From an uncultured Prevotella sp. (lineage in GTDB: Bacteria; Bacteroidota; Bacteroidia; Bacteroidales; Bacteroidaceae), in assembly GCA_905236755.1 (NCBI GenBank), contig CAJOCR010000005.1:59668-123667 (forward strand): DNA of 64,000 nucleotides, written 5' to 3'. Made by a program: the position numbers and the translations under genes. The notes under the pieces were generated by a model. The model worked only from the letters and a program-made list of their open reading frames with translations, was not told where the DNA came from and did no database searches. Below, piece after piece: positions 28,791 to 37,671 of this stretch; within the stretch, counting starts at the first letter, position 1; the number at the start of each line of letters is the position of its first letter.

Positions 28791-29548
28791 CGTCTTATCT
28801 TTCTTATTAGTCGCATGGGCAGATAAAATAATATTGCGCCCATAGTAAGGAAGCAGTTTACTGCCGTTATTCTAAGGAAATCACGATAAGGACGGAAACT
28901 GCTCACCCGCTCTTCCTGTGGTGGATAATACACCTGAACAGGGATACTTACTATCTTTATTCCCTTCCACGCTGAATAAACAAGGAACTCAAGTTCACTT
29001 TCATAACGTGATGTGATAAACCACCCTTGGTTCAACATGTGAAGAGGATAAAGACGATAACCCGTCTGAGTGTCTTCAAGCTTAATTCCTGTTTGAAAAT
29101 GAAACCAGAAATTACTGAACTTATTAGCAAAGTTATTGCTGTTAGGCATGTTTGGGTTTGAGAAATCGCGTGCTCCAACGATGAAAGCGCCCTTATTTTG
29201 CATGAATGTCTCGATGAAATGGGGAATATCTTCTGGATAATGCTGACCATCACTGTCTATGGTAATAGCATACTCAAACCCCATGCGAATAGCACGTGCA
29301 AAACCTTCTTTCAATGCTGTTCCCTTACCTTTATTATGCTCATAGCACACTATCTCTGGGTGAAGGTTGGCCTCACGAAGAAGTTTCAGACTCTTCTCGG
29401 GATAGCCGTCAAGAACAACAATTATATTATCGGTGTATGCCTTTACACGACATACTACATCCGTTAGTGTCGCTTCATTACGATATGACGGTATAAGAAC
29501 ACAGATGCGCTCTTCTGTCATTATGTTCCTTACTTCTTGATTTTCCAT
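28787..29548 (-). CDS. GT2-family glycosyltransferase
   Basis: 253 residues (or 244 if the internal ATG at 29521 is used, which would avoid the 19-bp overlap with the preceding gene). GT-A fold landmarks: CVLIPSYRNEATLTDVV, IIVVLDG, HNKGKGTALKEGF and the DxD motif in TIDSDGQH. A C-terminal hydrophobic stretch (FLTMGAILFYLPMRLI) suggests membrane association, as in dolichol-phosphate mannose synthase-like enzymes. In the operon it would add a sugar or act on a lipid head group. Coupled to the exporter gene by ATGA. Confidence 0.88.
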   Translation of the reverse strand: MENQEVRNIMTEERICVLIPSYRNEATLTDVVCRVKAYTDNIIVVLDGYPEKSLKLLREANLHPEIVCYEHNKGKGTALKEGFARAIRMGFEYAITIDSDGQHYPEDIPHFIETFMQNKGAFIVGARDFSNPNMPNSNNFANKFSNFWFHFQTGIKLEDTQTGYRLYPLHMLNQGWFITSRYESELEFLVYSAWKGIKIVSIPVQVYYPPQEERVSSFRPYRDFLRITAVNCFLTMGAILFYLPMRLIRKIRR

Positions 29549-29913
29549 AAAGTAGAGAATTTTGTATATATCGTTTTGCCTTTTTCTATTGTTCCTCGAG
29601 CACGAATAACGTCGTCAACTATTTCAAGCTGCGAGAATAAAACATCTATCTCTTTGTCTTGGGTTGGAACTACAGGTACAATGAATTTAAGATTCTTCAC
29701 TTCCTGCAGTTCTATGGTCTTCATAAGATGCTTTTCTATTATCTCACCTATTACCTTGATAATACACACACCCGGTGTTACAGGACTACCAGGGAAATGT
29801 GCCTGATAGATAACATGATTAACATCAGGACGCAAGGAAAGAGCATATACTGCATTGTCTGCAGTTGGCTCACCTACAGGTACAAACATTTTTTCTAATA
29901 GTCTCATTTGCAA
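29530..29913 (-). CDS. FabZ/FabA-like hotdog dehydratase
   Basis: 127 residues. QAHFPGSPVTPGVCIIKVIGE is the classic FabA/FabZ active-site region with the catalytic His. The remainder fits one hotdog domain (VKNLKFIVPVVPTQDKEI). It would remove water from 3-hydroxyacyl-ACP to give trans-enoyl chains. It is one of two hotdog dehydratase-like genes in the operon (the other is at 34999-35427). Its start overlaps the LolA-like stop by 10 bp. Confidence 0.85.
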   Translation of the reverse strand: MQMRLLEKMFVPVGEPTADNAVYALSLRPDVNHVIYQAHFPGSPVTPGVCIIKVIGEIIEKHLMKTIELQEVKNLKFIVPVVPTQDKEIDVLFSQLEIVDDVIRARGTIEKGKTIYTKFSTLWKIKK

Positions 29914-30539
29914 GTCTTATGGGTAGATGTTTTGATATTTTTAAACTCAATAGCGATGAAATCACCATTTTTATGAGTCATATCTATCTTTCTTACATTA
30001 TGTATTGCTGGGTCGTACTCTATTGTTACATTCTTCAAGCGGTTTTTCATCGCCTCAGAACGAGGTGTGAGCACACCTACCCAGTAATTGCCACGTGTGT
30101 ACATGGTAACAGTGAAGTCGCGGTTTGAAGTGAAACTGTCACCATTGATACTGCTGAAAGCCATTTTTGAAATGCTCTTAAACATACTGTTTGCCGAGAG
30201 ATCCATTGTTGAAGTATGCTTACCCGACTTAGTTGTTACCTTGTTTCCTTCAATAACAAACGTGTATTTATATGGTTTAGTATATATCCATTCAAGCTTT
30301 AGCGGAGCGTTGTAAACCATTGAACCATAACTTACAACAGGTTCATCCATGAAAGAGAAACTACTTTTCTGAGTGAAGTTAGCAGTCATCGCAGACATAG
30401 CCTTTGAATATTTCGCTATAGTTGAAATCATAGACTTTGCCTTCGCAGCAGAAGCTTTCTTTAGTTGCTGTGCCATCGTAGGAACAGCAAACATAAAAAG
30501 CAAAGATAATAATATATATTTGTATTTATTTTCTTTCAT
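29904..30539 (-). CDS. LolA-like periplasmic carrier
   Basis: 211 residues with a signal peptide (YILLSLLFMFAVPTMAQQ). The mature part resembles the LolA/LppX fold: FTQKSSFSFMDEPVVSYGSMVYNAPLKLEW is close to the FxQ...G.....P..L.W pattern of LolA. Aryl polyene clusters carry a dedicated LolA-like protein thought to move the lipid-like product across the periplasm with the MMPL exporter. Packed between a small EamA gene (6 bp gap) and a dehydratase (overlap). Confidence 0.83.
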   Translation of the reverse strand: MKENKYKYILLSLLFMFAVPTMAQQLKKASAAKAKSMISTIAKYSKAMSAMTANFTQKSSFSFMDEPVVSYGSMVYNAPLKLEWIYTKPYKYTFVIEGNKVTTKSGKHTSTMDLSANSMFKSISKMAFSSINGDSFTSNRDFTVTMYTRGNYWVGVLTPRSEAMKNRLKNVTIEYDPAIHNVRKIDMTHKNGDFIAIEFKNIKTSTHKTCK

Positions 30540-30545
30540 AACAAA

Positions 30546-30902
30546 CTATTTTGCAACGAGAATACAGCCCAACATGATAAGTGCAACACCTATCCAACGC
30601 GTCAATGGTATTGTCTCGTGAAAGATAAACATTGCAGCCAACATACCAAAGACATAACTCATTGATATCATTGGATAAGCCATTGAGAATGGAAAGTTCT
30701 TAATTATATACATCCATAGAACTGTGGCTGCACCATAGCATAAACCACAACCAAGCCACCACCAGTTGGTTAACTGACTAACAAAGAAGCTCATGCTCCA
30801 TGAGAAATTTCCCATTACCTTCAAAGCAAACTTCAACAACACCTGTCCTCCACAAAGAAGGAGGCATTGTATAACTGATATCAAGAGTAATCTATATATC
30901 AT
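30546..30902 (-). CDS. Small EamA/SMR-type four-helix membrane protein
   Basis: 118 residues with four hydrophobic helices (VIQCLLLCGGQVLLKFAL, WWWLGCGLCYGAATVLWMYII, MAYPMISMSYVFGMLAAMFIF, IGVALIMLGCILVAK). GQVLLKFAL and PL(T)RWIGVALIMLG match half-size EamA proteins related to EmrE and the ArnE/ArnF flippase. Likely functions as a dimer. Inference: flips a lipid-linked precursor used by the GT2 enzyme in the same operon. Confidence 0.8.
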   Translation of the reverse strand: MIYRLLLISVIQCLLLCGGQVLLKFALKVMGNFSWSMSFFVSQLTNWWWLGCGLCYGAATVLWMYIIKNFPFSMAYPMISMSYVFGMLAAMFIFHETIPLTRWIGVALIMLGCILVAK

Positions 30903-30911
30903 ATTTATCGC

Positions 30912-32735
30912 TTAATCTTCTAAAGTAAACATATAAGCTACCGACACATCTGTCTTATAATCAGGAGAATAACACTCTTTGTTCATAATACTAACATACT
31001 CTGATGTAACCTCATCGTTCAACGTAACAAGTGCATTCATGGCACGCCCAGAAAGCAACTGTTCGCAAGCATCACTGATTGCTTGTTCTAACGACTGCGC
31101 ACGATGCGAATAGGTGTTATTATATCCATGACAATGTAGTTCCATAGCCAACAGTGTAGCTGCCGAATTATGCGTTGAAAGCGTGAAAAGTGCTGGATAC
31201 ATTGCATCCTCACCCTCGCTCTTCAGCTGCTGCAATATCTTCACGCTGTCTTGAATATTTCCAAGCGATGTAGCATTAATGATCACATCTGGAACAAGAA
31301 TACCACTGTCACGACAGCATTTCAACGCTGTTGCCAACGCGCGCTTGAGCATGTGGCTATAGCGACGGGTTTTCATTGGAGAGATATATTCTCTTATCTC
31401 ACCGTCTTCAACTGCCTCTGTAACGTGAAAGAGTTTAACACGCTTAGGCAACCGAATCTTCTCGCCCATCAACTCTATGGTTCTATATTCCTCGTATAAT
31501 GCGTCTATATTGCTTTTACATGCTTCATTCTTGCTGTATGCTGAAAGAATTATTGAAGAATCATTACCACCGAAGGCAAATGAATTACACATCACATGCT
31601 TCACCTCTGCATGAGAACCGCCCATATACGGCTCATAACACCTGTAACATGGTTTCTCCCACCCAAGGTTTACCGGTATAAAGTTGTGTACGAGAGAAAG
31701 TATTGAATAAACGGCTTCTATAGCGCCGGCAGCACTTGTAGCATGACCCGTAAACGCCTTTGTTGATGAGAATAGCGGAGCATGATCATGAAACACACGC
31801 TTTATAGCATAACTTTCTGAACTGTCGTTGTTTATTGTGCCCGTACCATGAGCATTGATATAATGAATATCTTGTGCTGCAAGATGAGCATCATTAAGAG
31901 CAAAGGTCATTGCACGGAATGCGCCTTCACCATTTTCGCTTGTTGCTGTAGAGTGAAAAGCATCACAGGCATTTCCTGCTCCAGAGAAGGTTGCAAGAAT
32001 CTTTGCACCACGAGCCAGAGCATGTTCTTCAGTTTCTACAACAAGATAGGCTGCACCCTCGCCCAAGTTTAGCCCCTGACGGGAGGCATCAAATGGTCGG
32101 CAGCGCTGCTCGTCAAGAATCATCAACGACTTAAAACCATTAAGATGAAATACGCTCAACGCCTCTGTACCGCCGCACACAGCCACATCGGTTTCGCCTG
32201 CTTCAACCATTCTTACACCACGGATAATGGCATTTAAAGCCGACGAACAAGCTGTTGACAGGGTTATTGTTTTATCAAATAGTGCGGTTTTATTGCTGTT
32301 TTTGAAAAAATGAGCTATTTTTTCCGTGCATCCACCGCAATCATGATTATCAAGAATCTGTGCTGTAATGTTATCAGGATAGGCTTTCTCTGTAATATCC
32401 ATACCTGCAACCGTTGTACCATTTACAAAGGCACAACGCTCGTGAGCCAAGCCTTTCGCATCTTGAAAAGCCGAGCCTATAGCTTCGTGAGTAGCCCAGA
32501 CGCCAAGCAGTTCGCTACGCGACCAAACGGCCGTATCATCTATAGCGAGTTCATGGCACATCTCTTCATTACTCATCTTCACCTCGCCAACAAGGGAATC
32601 CTTATGCGAAGTGTTCAGATACTTTACAGGGCTCACACCACTGCGGTTTTGCTGCAGTGATATAAGGTTTTCTTCGACATTGTTGCCAATTGCCGAAATA
32701 ACGCCCATTCCTGTGATAACAACTTTATTTCGCAC
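30912..32735 (-). CDS. Ketosynthase with C-terminal degenerate KS-like (chain-length-factor-type) domain
   Basis: 607 residues, about 200 longer than a plain KAS II. Residues 1-400 are a complete ketosynthase with Cys in TLSTACSSALNAI and the two His residues in NAHGTGTINND and STKAFTGHATSAAG. Residues 410-607 are a second, shorter thiolase-like region: PALFTLSTHNSAATLLAME and LLSGRAMNALVTL resemble the N-terminal half of KS proteins without a Cys nucleophile, similar to the ketoacyl-synt_2/CLF type. The start overlaps the upstream ACP stop by 11 bp. Confidence 0.85.
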   Translation of the reverse strand: MRNKVVITGMGVISAIGNNVEENLISLQQNRSGVSPVKYLNTSHKDSLVGEVKMSNEEMCHELAIDDTAVWSRSELLGVWATHEAIGSAFQDAKGLAHERCAFVNGTTVAGMDITEKAYPDNITAQILDNHDCGGCTEKIAHFFKNSNKTALFDKTITLSTACSSALNAIIRGVRMVEAGETDVAVCGGTEALSVFHLNGFKSLMILDEQRCRPFDASRQGLNLGEGAAYLVVETEEHALARGAKILATFSGAGNACDAFHSTATSENGEGAFRAMTFALNDAHLAAQDIHYINAHGTGTINNDSSESYAIKRVFHDHAPLFSSTKAFTGHATSAAGAIEAVYSILSLVHNFIPVNLGWEKPCYRCYEPYMGGSHAEVKHVMCNSFAFGGNDSSIILSAYSKNEACKSNIDALYEEYRTIELMGEKIRLPKRVKLFHVTEAVEDGEIREYISPMKTRRYSHMLKRALATALKCCRDSGILVPDVIINATSLGNIQDSVKILQQLKSEGEDAMYPALFTLSTHNSAATLLAMELHCHGYNNTYSHRAQSLEQAISDACEQLLSGRAMNALVTLNDEVTSEYVSIMNKECYSPDYKTDVSVAYMFTLED

Positions 32736-32982
32736 GGTTCTCGGTAATATAATCAGCTAATGTAGAGATACTCTTAAAAATATCTTTACCAGCCTTTGGA
32801 TCTTTTATTTTTATTCCGTAACTCTTTTCCAACATTACAATAAGTTCCAAGGCATCGATACTGTCAAGTCCCAGACCTTCATTGCCGAAGAGTGGTGCAT
32901 CGTCTTCAATATCTACAGCTGTTAAATCTTCAAGATTCAAAGCTTCTATTACCTTGTTTTTGAGTTCGTCTTTTAATTCCAT
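32725..32982 (-). CDS. Acyl carrier protein (second ACP of the operon)
   Basis: 85 residues, acidic. The phosphopantetheine site is the Ser in LGLDSIDALELI. VMLEKSYGIKI is the usual helix III region. It carries the growing chain between the flanking ketosynthases. Its start lies 53 bp inside the upstream KS gene, an unusually long overlap for this operon. Confidence 0.92.
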   Translation of the reverse strand: MELKDELKNKVIEALNLEDLTAVDIEDDAPLFGNEGLGLDSIDALELIVMLEKSYGIKIKDPKAGKDIFKSISTLADYITENRAK

Positions 32983-34579
32983 TATTGTTTATATATATAT
33001 TTAAATTACAATTATATTCTTTTTCTGAGTCTGCATTTATCCATCCTGCGATGGAATGGTCCATTTTCCCGAAAAGCATACTTCCCTTTACGATATGCAT
33101 CATCAGTTCTTCATCTTTTTCTGGCATCTGTATATAGAGCGTTTCCCCATGAAAATTATGTCGCAAAGCTATTTCACCACAAACTATATTTGGCAAGGTA
33201 TATACAAACAGACTTGGACTTGGAAAATAGTTGTCTGCATGAATAGTAGCACGATACTGCTCATCTACAACCTTAGAGCCTGACTGTCCGAAAAGAACTA
33301 CGGCATAATCGTCATCTTTTGTTTCTTCTTTCAGCAACAGTTCACTGGCAACAAATCCCAACTGCGAAAGAACATCCATCTTATAGAACTTTGGGTAGTC
33401 GGCTATTCTCGTTTTATAGACTTCCTTCAAAGATGGACAATTCTTTTCATCTATATCAATAGACTTCACCTTCTGACACACACAAGAGAAATCTTTTCTT
33501 CCAACAGGTTTATGTGAATAGGCTATTGCTGCATTAATGCCACCAAAGCCAGAAATCATCTTTATAAAACAAGACTTTTCCTCTGCATCTGCCAAAACGA
33601 TGTTCTCGTTATAAATATTCAGTTTACGTGATGTGCCTTGTTCATCATAGCCTTTAGTTGCAAGTATCACTCCATCATCTATCGAAAGCATAGTCACAAT
33701 AGTTTCAAGCACACCTGCAGCGCCCATGGTATGGCCAAAATAACCTTTTAATGAGTTTACAGGAACATCCATAAGACCAACTTGAGAAATGGCCTTTGCC
33801 TCCATCTCATCGTTATATAAAGTGGCTGTACCATGAGCATTCACCAACACTATATCTTGCGTGTCTATATTTTCAAGAACAACTTTCAATGCCTTGCTTG
33901 CACCCTCAGCCACTGGCGACGGACTTGAAATATGATAACCGTCATTAGCCATTTCGCCCGCTTGATAAATCCAGTCTGTTGACTTAGCTTCATCAACTTT
34001 CTGCAATACCATTGTGGCAGCTGCCTCACCTGGGTTCATGCCTATACGCTCTATATCAAAAGGCCTACAGGCTTCATCGCTCACAGCCTTAAGACTTTGA
34101 AAACCTGAGACTATAAACTTATTCATAATCTCAATACCAACGACAACAGCATAATCAAAACTGTTGCCTTCGTCTTGCATCTCTAATGCTCTTGCTGCTA
34201 CTATCTGAGCACAAACACCCGATGTGCAGGCATTACTGACAACAATTACCTTTACCTTTGCCTGCCATTTTCCTGCAAGAGTATCACGTAAACGTGAGGC
34301 ATATTCATCATCAGCAATATTTCCCTTAACAGTACTGATAACAAGCAGTATATTCTTATCGTTGAAATCGAGTGTTTTTGTTGCGTCATCTATCGATGAA
34401 ATGGCAAGTTCCTGAAAATCACGATCTTCATTAAAGAGTGACGCACAGAATGGTTCTGTAATACCATACTTATCTTCATATCTTTTGATAGAAGACACAC
34501 CTTGCTTAATAACATTATAGTTTTCTATACTGCTATTACCTAAGGGCGATATGATATTATGTGCTACTACTCTAATCAT
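32930..34579 (-). CDS. Ketosynthase with C-terminal KS-like half
   Basis: 549 residues. A full KS (1-360) has Cys in VSNACTSGVCAQI and His in NAHGTATLYND and LKGYFGHTMGAAG. The C-terminal about 170 residues include AVVLFGQSGSK and SLFVYTLPNIVCGEIALRH, resembling a second KS-like half without the catalytic set. The layout parallels the 607-residue protein. The last 20 residues (basic, ending NRSFES) are encoded in DNA overlapping the ACP start, so the natural tail may be non-essential. Confidence 0.84.
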   Translation of the reverse strand: MIRVVAHNIISPLGNSSIENYNVIKQGVSSIKRYEDKYGITEPFCASLFNEDRDFQELAISSIDDATKTLDFNDKNILLVISTVKGNIADDEYASRLRDTLAGKWQAKVKVIVVSNACTSGVCAQIVAARALEMQDEGNSFDYAVVVGIEIMNKFIVSGFQSLKAVSDEACRPFDIERIGMNPGEAAATMVLQKVDEAKSTDWIYQAGEMANDGYHISSPSPVAEGASKALKVVLENIDTQDIVLVNAHGTATLYNDEMEAKAISQVGLMDVPVNSLKGYFGHTMGAAGVLETIVTMLSIDDGVILATKGYDEQGTSRKLNIYNENIVLADAEEKSCFIKMISGFGGINAAIAYSHKPVGRKDFSCVCQKVKSIDIDEKNCPSLKEVYKTRIADYPKFYKMDVLSQLGFVASELLLKEETKDDDYAVVLFGQSGSKVVDEQYRATIHADNYFPSPSLFVYTLPNIVCGEIALRHNFHGETLYIQMPEKDEELMMHIVKGSMLFGKMDHSIAGWINADSEKEYNCNLNIYINNNGIKRRTQKQGNRSFES

Positions 34580-34994
34580 TCAACCATTTCTTTTTCCATT
34601 CTTCAACATATGAAGGATACTCCCACATCAGCTCATTGGTTTCTGCATTCAGGAACACCTGTGTTGACTCGCCAGAAGCAAGCAGTTCATCCGTATCACT
34701 ATCGCGAATCTCATATGTGAACTTTAGCTTGGCAGCATCTGTTGGATGATAGATAATGTCTATGCGAGGTGTCATACCATAAATCAGAGGCTTATGATAA
34801 TGAAAACTTAAATCAACAAGTGGAGCCGTAAAACCATTATGAAGCATGGTCATATATTCCAAACCATACTTCTTGCCAAATGCCTCACGGGCATCTTCAA
34901 AATAGAGAGGGTATGAGCCATGCCATACTATGCGCATTGAGTCAACCTCGCTAAAACGAACTTCGAATGTTTTACTTGCCTTGAGTTCCTTCAT
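34572..34994 (-). CDS. 4HBT-type acyl thioesterase
   Basis: 140 residues from the ATG at 34994, 4 bp after the dehydratase stop; a longer start at 35015 would overlap that gene. The pattern FSEVDSMRIVWHGSYPLYFEDAREAF is the 4-hydroxybenzoyl-CoA thioesterase/YbgC active site, with the catalytic Asp in EVDSM. Hotdog fold. In aryl polyene-type pathways such an enzyme would edit or release acyl-ACP. The stop overlaps the KS start by 8 bp. Confidence 0.87.
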   Translation of the reverse strand: MKELKASKTFEVRFSEVDSMRIVWHGSYPLYFEDAREAFGKKYGLEYMTMLHNGFTAPLVDLSFHYHKPLIYGMTPRIDIIYHPTDAAKLKFTYEIRDSDTDELLASGESTQVFLNAETNELMWEYPSYVEEWKKKWLND

Positions 34995-34998
34995 CACA

Positions 34999-35427
34999 TT
35001 ATTGTTTTTCTGCAACAGCTATTTTCATCTGTGTAGTGGCTATCACCTTATTATTGCTTTCTATTTTTGCATCAACAAGTGTAACCCCCATAATATCTTG
35101 CAATACATCTATACGAGTGTGAAGAATATCGCCAACACATGGTGTTTCTTCGACTACAAGATTTTTTATCGCACCAATAAAACCTATCTGAACATCCTTT
35201 TTAAGAATATATTTGTTCACATAACCCAAACGGGCTGCACAAGTCTGAGCTATATTTTCTGCAAGCGCACAGGCATTAAGTCTGCCCTCCTCCACAAATA
35301 TATTGTCTTCGCGCACCTCAAAACTTGTCTCCGTAAACTTCTCGTCAAAGGCTGTCAAACAGTCAATCATCACAAATGGTGGTTGCTGTGGCAGTAATTC
35401 ACGAGTTTTTTGAATGTTCAGTTCCAT
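34999..35427 (-). CDS. FabZ-like hotdog dehydratase (divergent active site)
   Basis: 142 residues from MELNIQ (alternative start 35439). LLPQQPPFVMIDCLTAFDEKF resembles the FabZ opening (LLPHRPPFLLVD). The central helix is RLNACALAENIAQTCAARLGY, and the HFPGxP loop of classical FabZ is absent, as in the ApeI/ApeP-type dehydratases of aryl polyene clusters. Together with 29530-29913 it would give polyunsaturation. Its 5' end overlaps the acyltransferase gene by about 29 bp. Confidence 0.8.
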   Translation of the reverse strand: MELNIQKTRELLPQQPPFVMIDCLTAFDEKFTETSFEVREDNIFVEEGRLNACALAENIAQTCAARLGYVNKYILKKDVQIGFIGAIKNLVVEETPCVGDILHTRIDVLQDIMGVTLVDAKIESNNKVIATTQMKIAVAEKQ

Positions 35428-36310
35428 TGAAGAAATCAAAATAGTTAAACCATTGTTCTGGATGTTCTTTTACAACACTCTCAAGATGTGCTGCATATTC
35501 TTTTGCAAGATGAGCAGCTCGATGCTTCATATTTCCTTCCCCCTGACTTAGTTCACGAATACTTAAGGTATAATGATAAACACCTGTTTTCATCACGTGA
35601 ATAGCCAATACTGGCAGTTCTCTTTGCACAGCAATAGCAAACGGACCTAAAGGGAAATCTGCCTTGTCGCCTAAGAAAGGAACAGACACCGTTCTTGGAC
35701 TACCAAAAACACGGTCTGCTGGTATGCTCACACTCTCGCCTCGCGCCAAAGCATTATTAATCTCAAAGAGATGACTCATATCGTCTTGTATAAGAATCAT
35801 TTTAAGATTATTTTCCACAAATAGTTTCTGACGATTATTCATAACTACCTGTGCCTCTTTAGCATATACCAGAGCATTAAACTTTTTCTTATCAGCAACA
35901 AGCTCATATCCCGCAATCTCGTAATTGCCTACATGGGCCGATAATATTACGAACCCAGCATCATCTTGCGCATACCTTTTATATATATCGCTTTCAGGGA
36001 TATCAAACTTAAACTTACCACCACCATACATATAGAAGCGGTCTATTATTATTTCGGCAAAACGGCAATGGTTTATATATGTCATCCAGAAAGACTTTAT
36101 CCATGAATACTTCATACGCTTACGCATGAAAAACCATATTGCCGAAAATCCCTTGCGATTGATAAGCATGCACCAGGGAATAACAAACACACTAACAAAG
36201 GTATATACAAGAGGCAACGGAATAACACGCACAATACCTATAGACGCACTATGCATCCAGTCGGCTCCTGCTGTTTTCCCAGACCACTCTTGCTTATTAC
36301 CTTTTGTCAT
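35399..36310 (-). CDS. LpxL/HtrB-like lipid acyltransferase
   Basis: 303 residues from the ATG at 36310, 10 bp after the ACP stop; an in-frame ATG at 36352 would lie inside the ACP gene. SAHVGNYEIAGYEL carries the HX4E motif of the lysophospholipid/lipid A acyltransferase family. A hydrophobic N-terminal region (PLPLVYTFVSVFVIPWCML) anchors it in the inner membrane. It would transfer the finished acyl chain, or a chain to a lipid carrier. This gives the operon two acyltransferases, with the PlsC-type domain fused to the exporter. Confidence 0.87.
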   Translation of the reverse strand: MTKGNKQEWSGKTAGADWMHSASIGIVRVIPLPLVYTFVSVFVIPWCMLINRKGFSAIWFFMRKRMKYSWIKSFWMTYINHCRFAEIIIDRFYMYGGGKFKFDIPESDIYKRYAQDDAGFVILSAHVGNYEIAGYELVADKKKFNALVYAKEAQVVMNNRQKLFVENNLKMILIQDDMSHLFEINNALARGESVSIPADRVFGSPRTVSVPFLGDKADFPLGPFAIAVQRELPVLAIHVMKTGVYHYTLSIRELSQGEGNMKHRAAHLAKEYAAHLESVVKEHPEQWFNYFDFFNGTEHSKNS

Positions 36311-36320
36311 CTCTTGCTTG

Positions 36321-36566
36321 TTATGCGTTAACCTTGCTTTCAATATAGTCACAGAACTGGCTCAGAGTCTTTACACCAGCCATCTCCTCTGGCTTAATCT
36401 TAAAGCCAAAGTTCTTTTCTACGATAACAACAATATCTACAAAGTCAAGAGAGTCAATACCTAAATCGTCTTTAAGCAATGCTTCTGGAGCAATCTTCTC
36501 TTCATCAATTTCAAGGTCGTCAATCAAGAAATCACGTACCTTCTCTTCAATTTCTGTTCTATTCAT
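36321..36566 (-). CDS. Acyl carrier protein (first ACP of the operon)
   Basis: 81 residues, acidic. The phosphopantetheine Ser is in DDLGIDSLDFVDIVVIVE. FGFKIKPEEMAGVKTL follows as the normal helix III region. It lies 12 bp after the methyltransferase stop. Two ACPs are typical of aryl polyene-type clusters. Confidence 0.93.
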   Translation of the reverse strand: MNRTEIEEKVRDFLIDDLEIDEEKIAPEALLKDDLGIDSLDFVDIVVIVEKNFGFKIKPEEMAGVKTLSQFCDYIESKVNA

Positions 36567-36578
36567 ATTTATTTCTTA

Positions 36579-37667
36579 TTATTTTGTTACTTCCAAAATA
36601 CTATGTCCCTGACCAAGATTGTCATGTATAGTCTTAACCTTCAAACCTGCTTTTTCTATTGCTCTGATAAGATCTTCACTATGATACATCTTACTGTTTC
36701 CGTTGGCAATACATGTGAAATACAAACTTATCTGAGTCAGACAGAATGCAGCAGGCTCATATTTCTGACGATCCCACAGGGTTTCCATAATATATAATGT
36801 GGTATTCTCGTCCATAATCTTTGCTGCCCTGACAAGAATACTCTCTATCTGTATCAATGAGAAACAGTCAAGAAACTGACTCATCCATATAGCATCATAA
36901 TGCTTGTCGGTAGGAAACTGTCGACTTTCATCAAGCATGTCTGTAGCAAAGCCATTTATTCGAGATGCGTTCGAGGTGCCTTCGACAGCTCGCTGCATAA
37001 GTTTTAACTGCTGAGCAAGGTCCATGATAGTTACATTCACGTCCTCATCATAGTCAACACACTTCAAAGCCCATCGTCCTGTGTTGCCACCTACATCAAG
37101 TAATGTCTTTGGCTTTTTAGCAAAGACTATTTTCAACGCTTCCTCAAAAGACGAATCACTATAGAAATGATCAAAGGCAAACCAACTCTTCTGTGCCTGC
37201 TCTGGTAACTGCGAGAGTCCTTCATATACCGTTGGCCAGTTACCTAAAGAGCTAAGTCCTGCCGGTCTTCCCTCGTTAAGAGCTTCTTCCAGGTCATACA
37301 TACCTAAGTAGTTTACATCATGATTGAAGTCCACATTAACACGAGTGGCATGGTCGTTAACCAGAAACCAGCCTGTCTTTGAAATCTCGAACTTATTATT
37401 TTCGTCATTCACAAGAACAGTACCAATAGTAAGCGATGCTTCCAACAAACACTTAATAGCATATTCGCTATGTCGTGTTTCGTAGGCTACTTCCTGAATG
37501 GTCATCGGCTTATCTCTGAGCAAATCAAAGATACCCCATTTAAGCATTATACGACTAACCTCAAAAACAATAGGACCAAAGGCAATAAACTCAGCCATTC
37601 GCTGAGCATCACGTGCAGAAAGCTGTTCTTTGGTATATTTCTTTTTTAATTCGTCTGAAAGATACAT
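36579..37667 (-). CDS. SAM-dependent methyltransferase, plant-type O-methyltransferase fold
   Basis: 362 residues. The N-terminal winged-helix dimerisation domain (about 20-110, ISKTGWFLVND) is followed by a class I SAM domain with KTLLDVGGNTGRWALKC (motif I) and VTIMDLAQQ (acidic end of strand 2). DAIWMSQFLDCFS occupies the motif IV position, and ILVRAAKIMDENTTLYIMET the later core. The fold suits methylation of an aryl hydroxyl or ring carbon; in aryl polyene clusters a methyltransferase modifies the aryl head. Five bp after the KS stop. Confidence 0.85.
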   Translation of the reverse strand: MYLSDELKKKYTKEQLSARDAQRMAEFIAFGPIVFEVSRIMLKWGIFDLLRDKPMTIQEVAYETRHSEYAIKCLLEASLTIGTVLVNDENNKFEISKTGWFLVNDHATRVNVDFNHDVNYLGMYDLEEALNEGRPAGLSSLGNWPTVYEGLSQLPEQAQKSWFAFDHFYSDSSFEEALKIVFAKKPKTLLDVGGNTGRWALKCVDYDEDVNVTIMDLAQQLKLMQRAVEGTSNASRINGFATDMLDESRQFPTDKHYDAIWMSQFLDCFSLIQIESILVRAAKIMDENTTLYIMETLWDRQKYEPAAFCLTQISLYFTCIANGNSKMYHSEDLIRAIEKAGLKVKTIHDNLGQGHSILEVTK

Positions 37668-37671
37668 AGTT

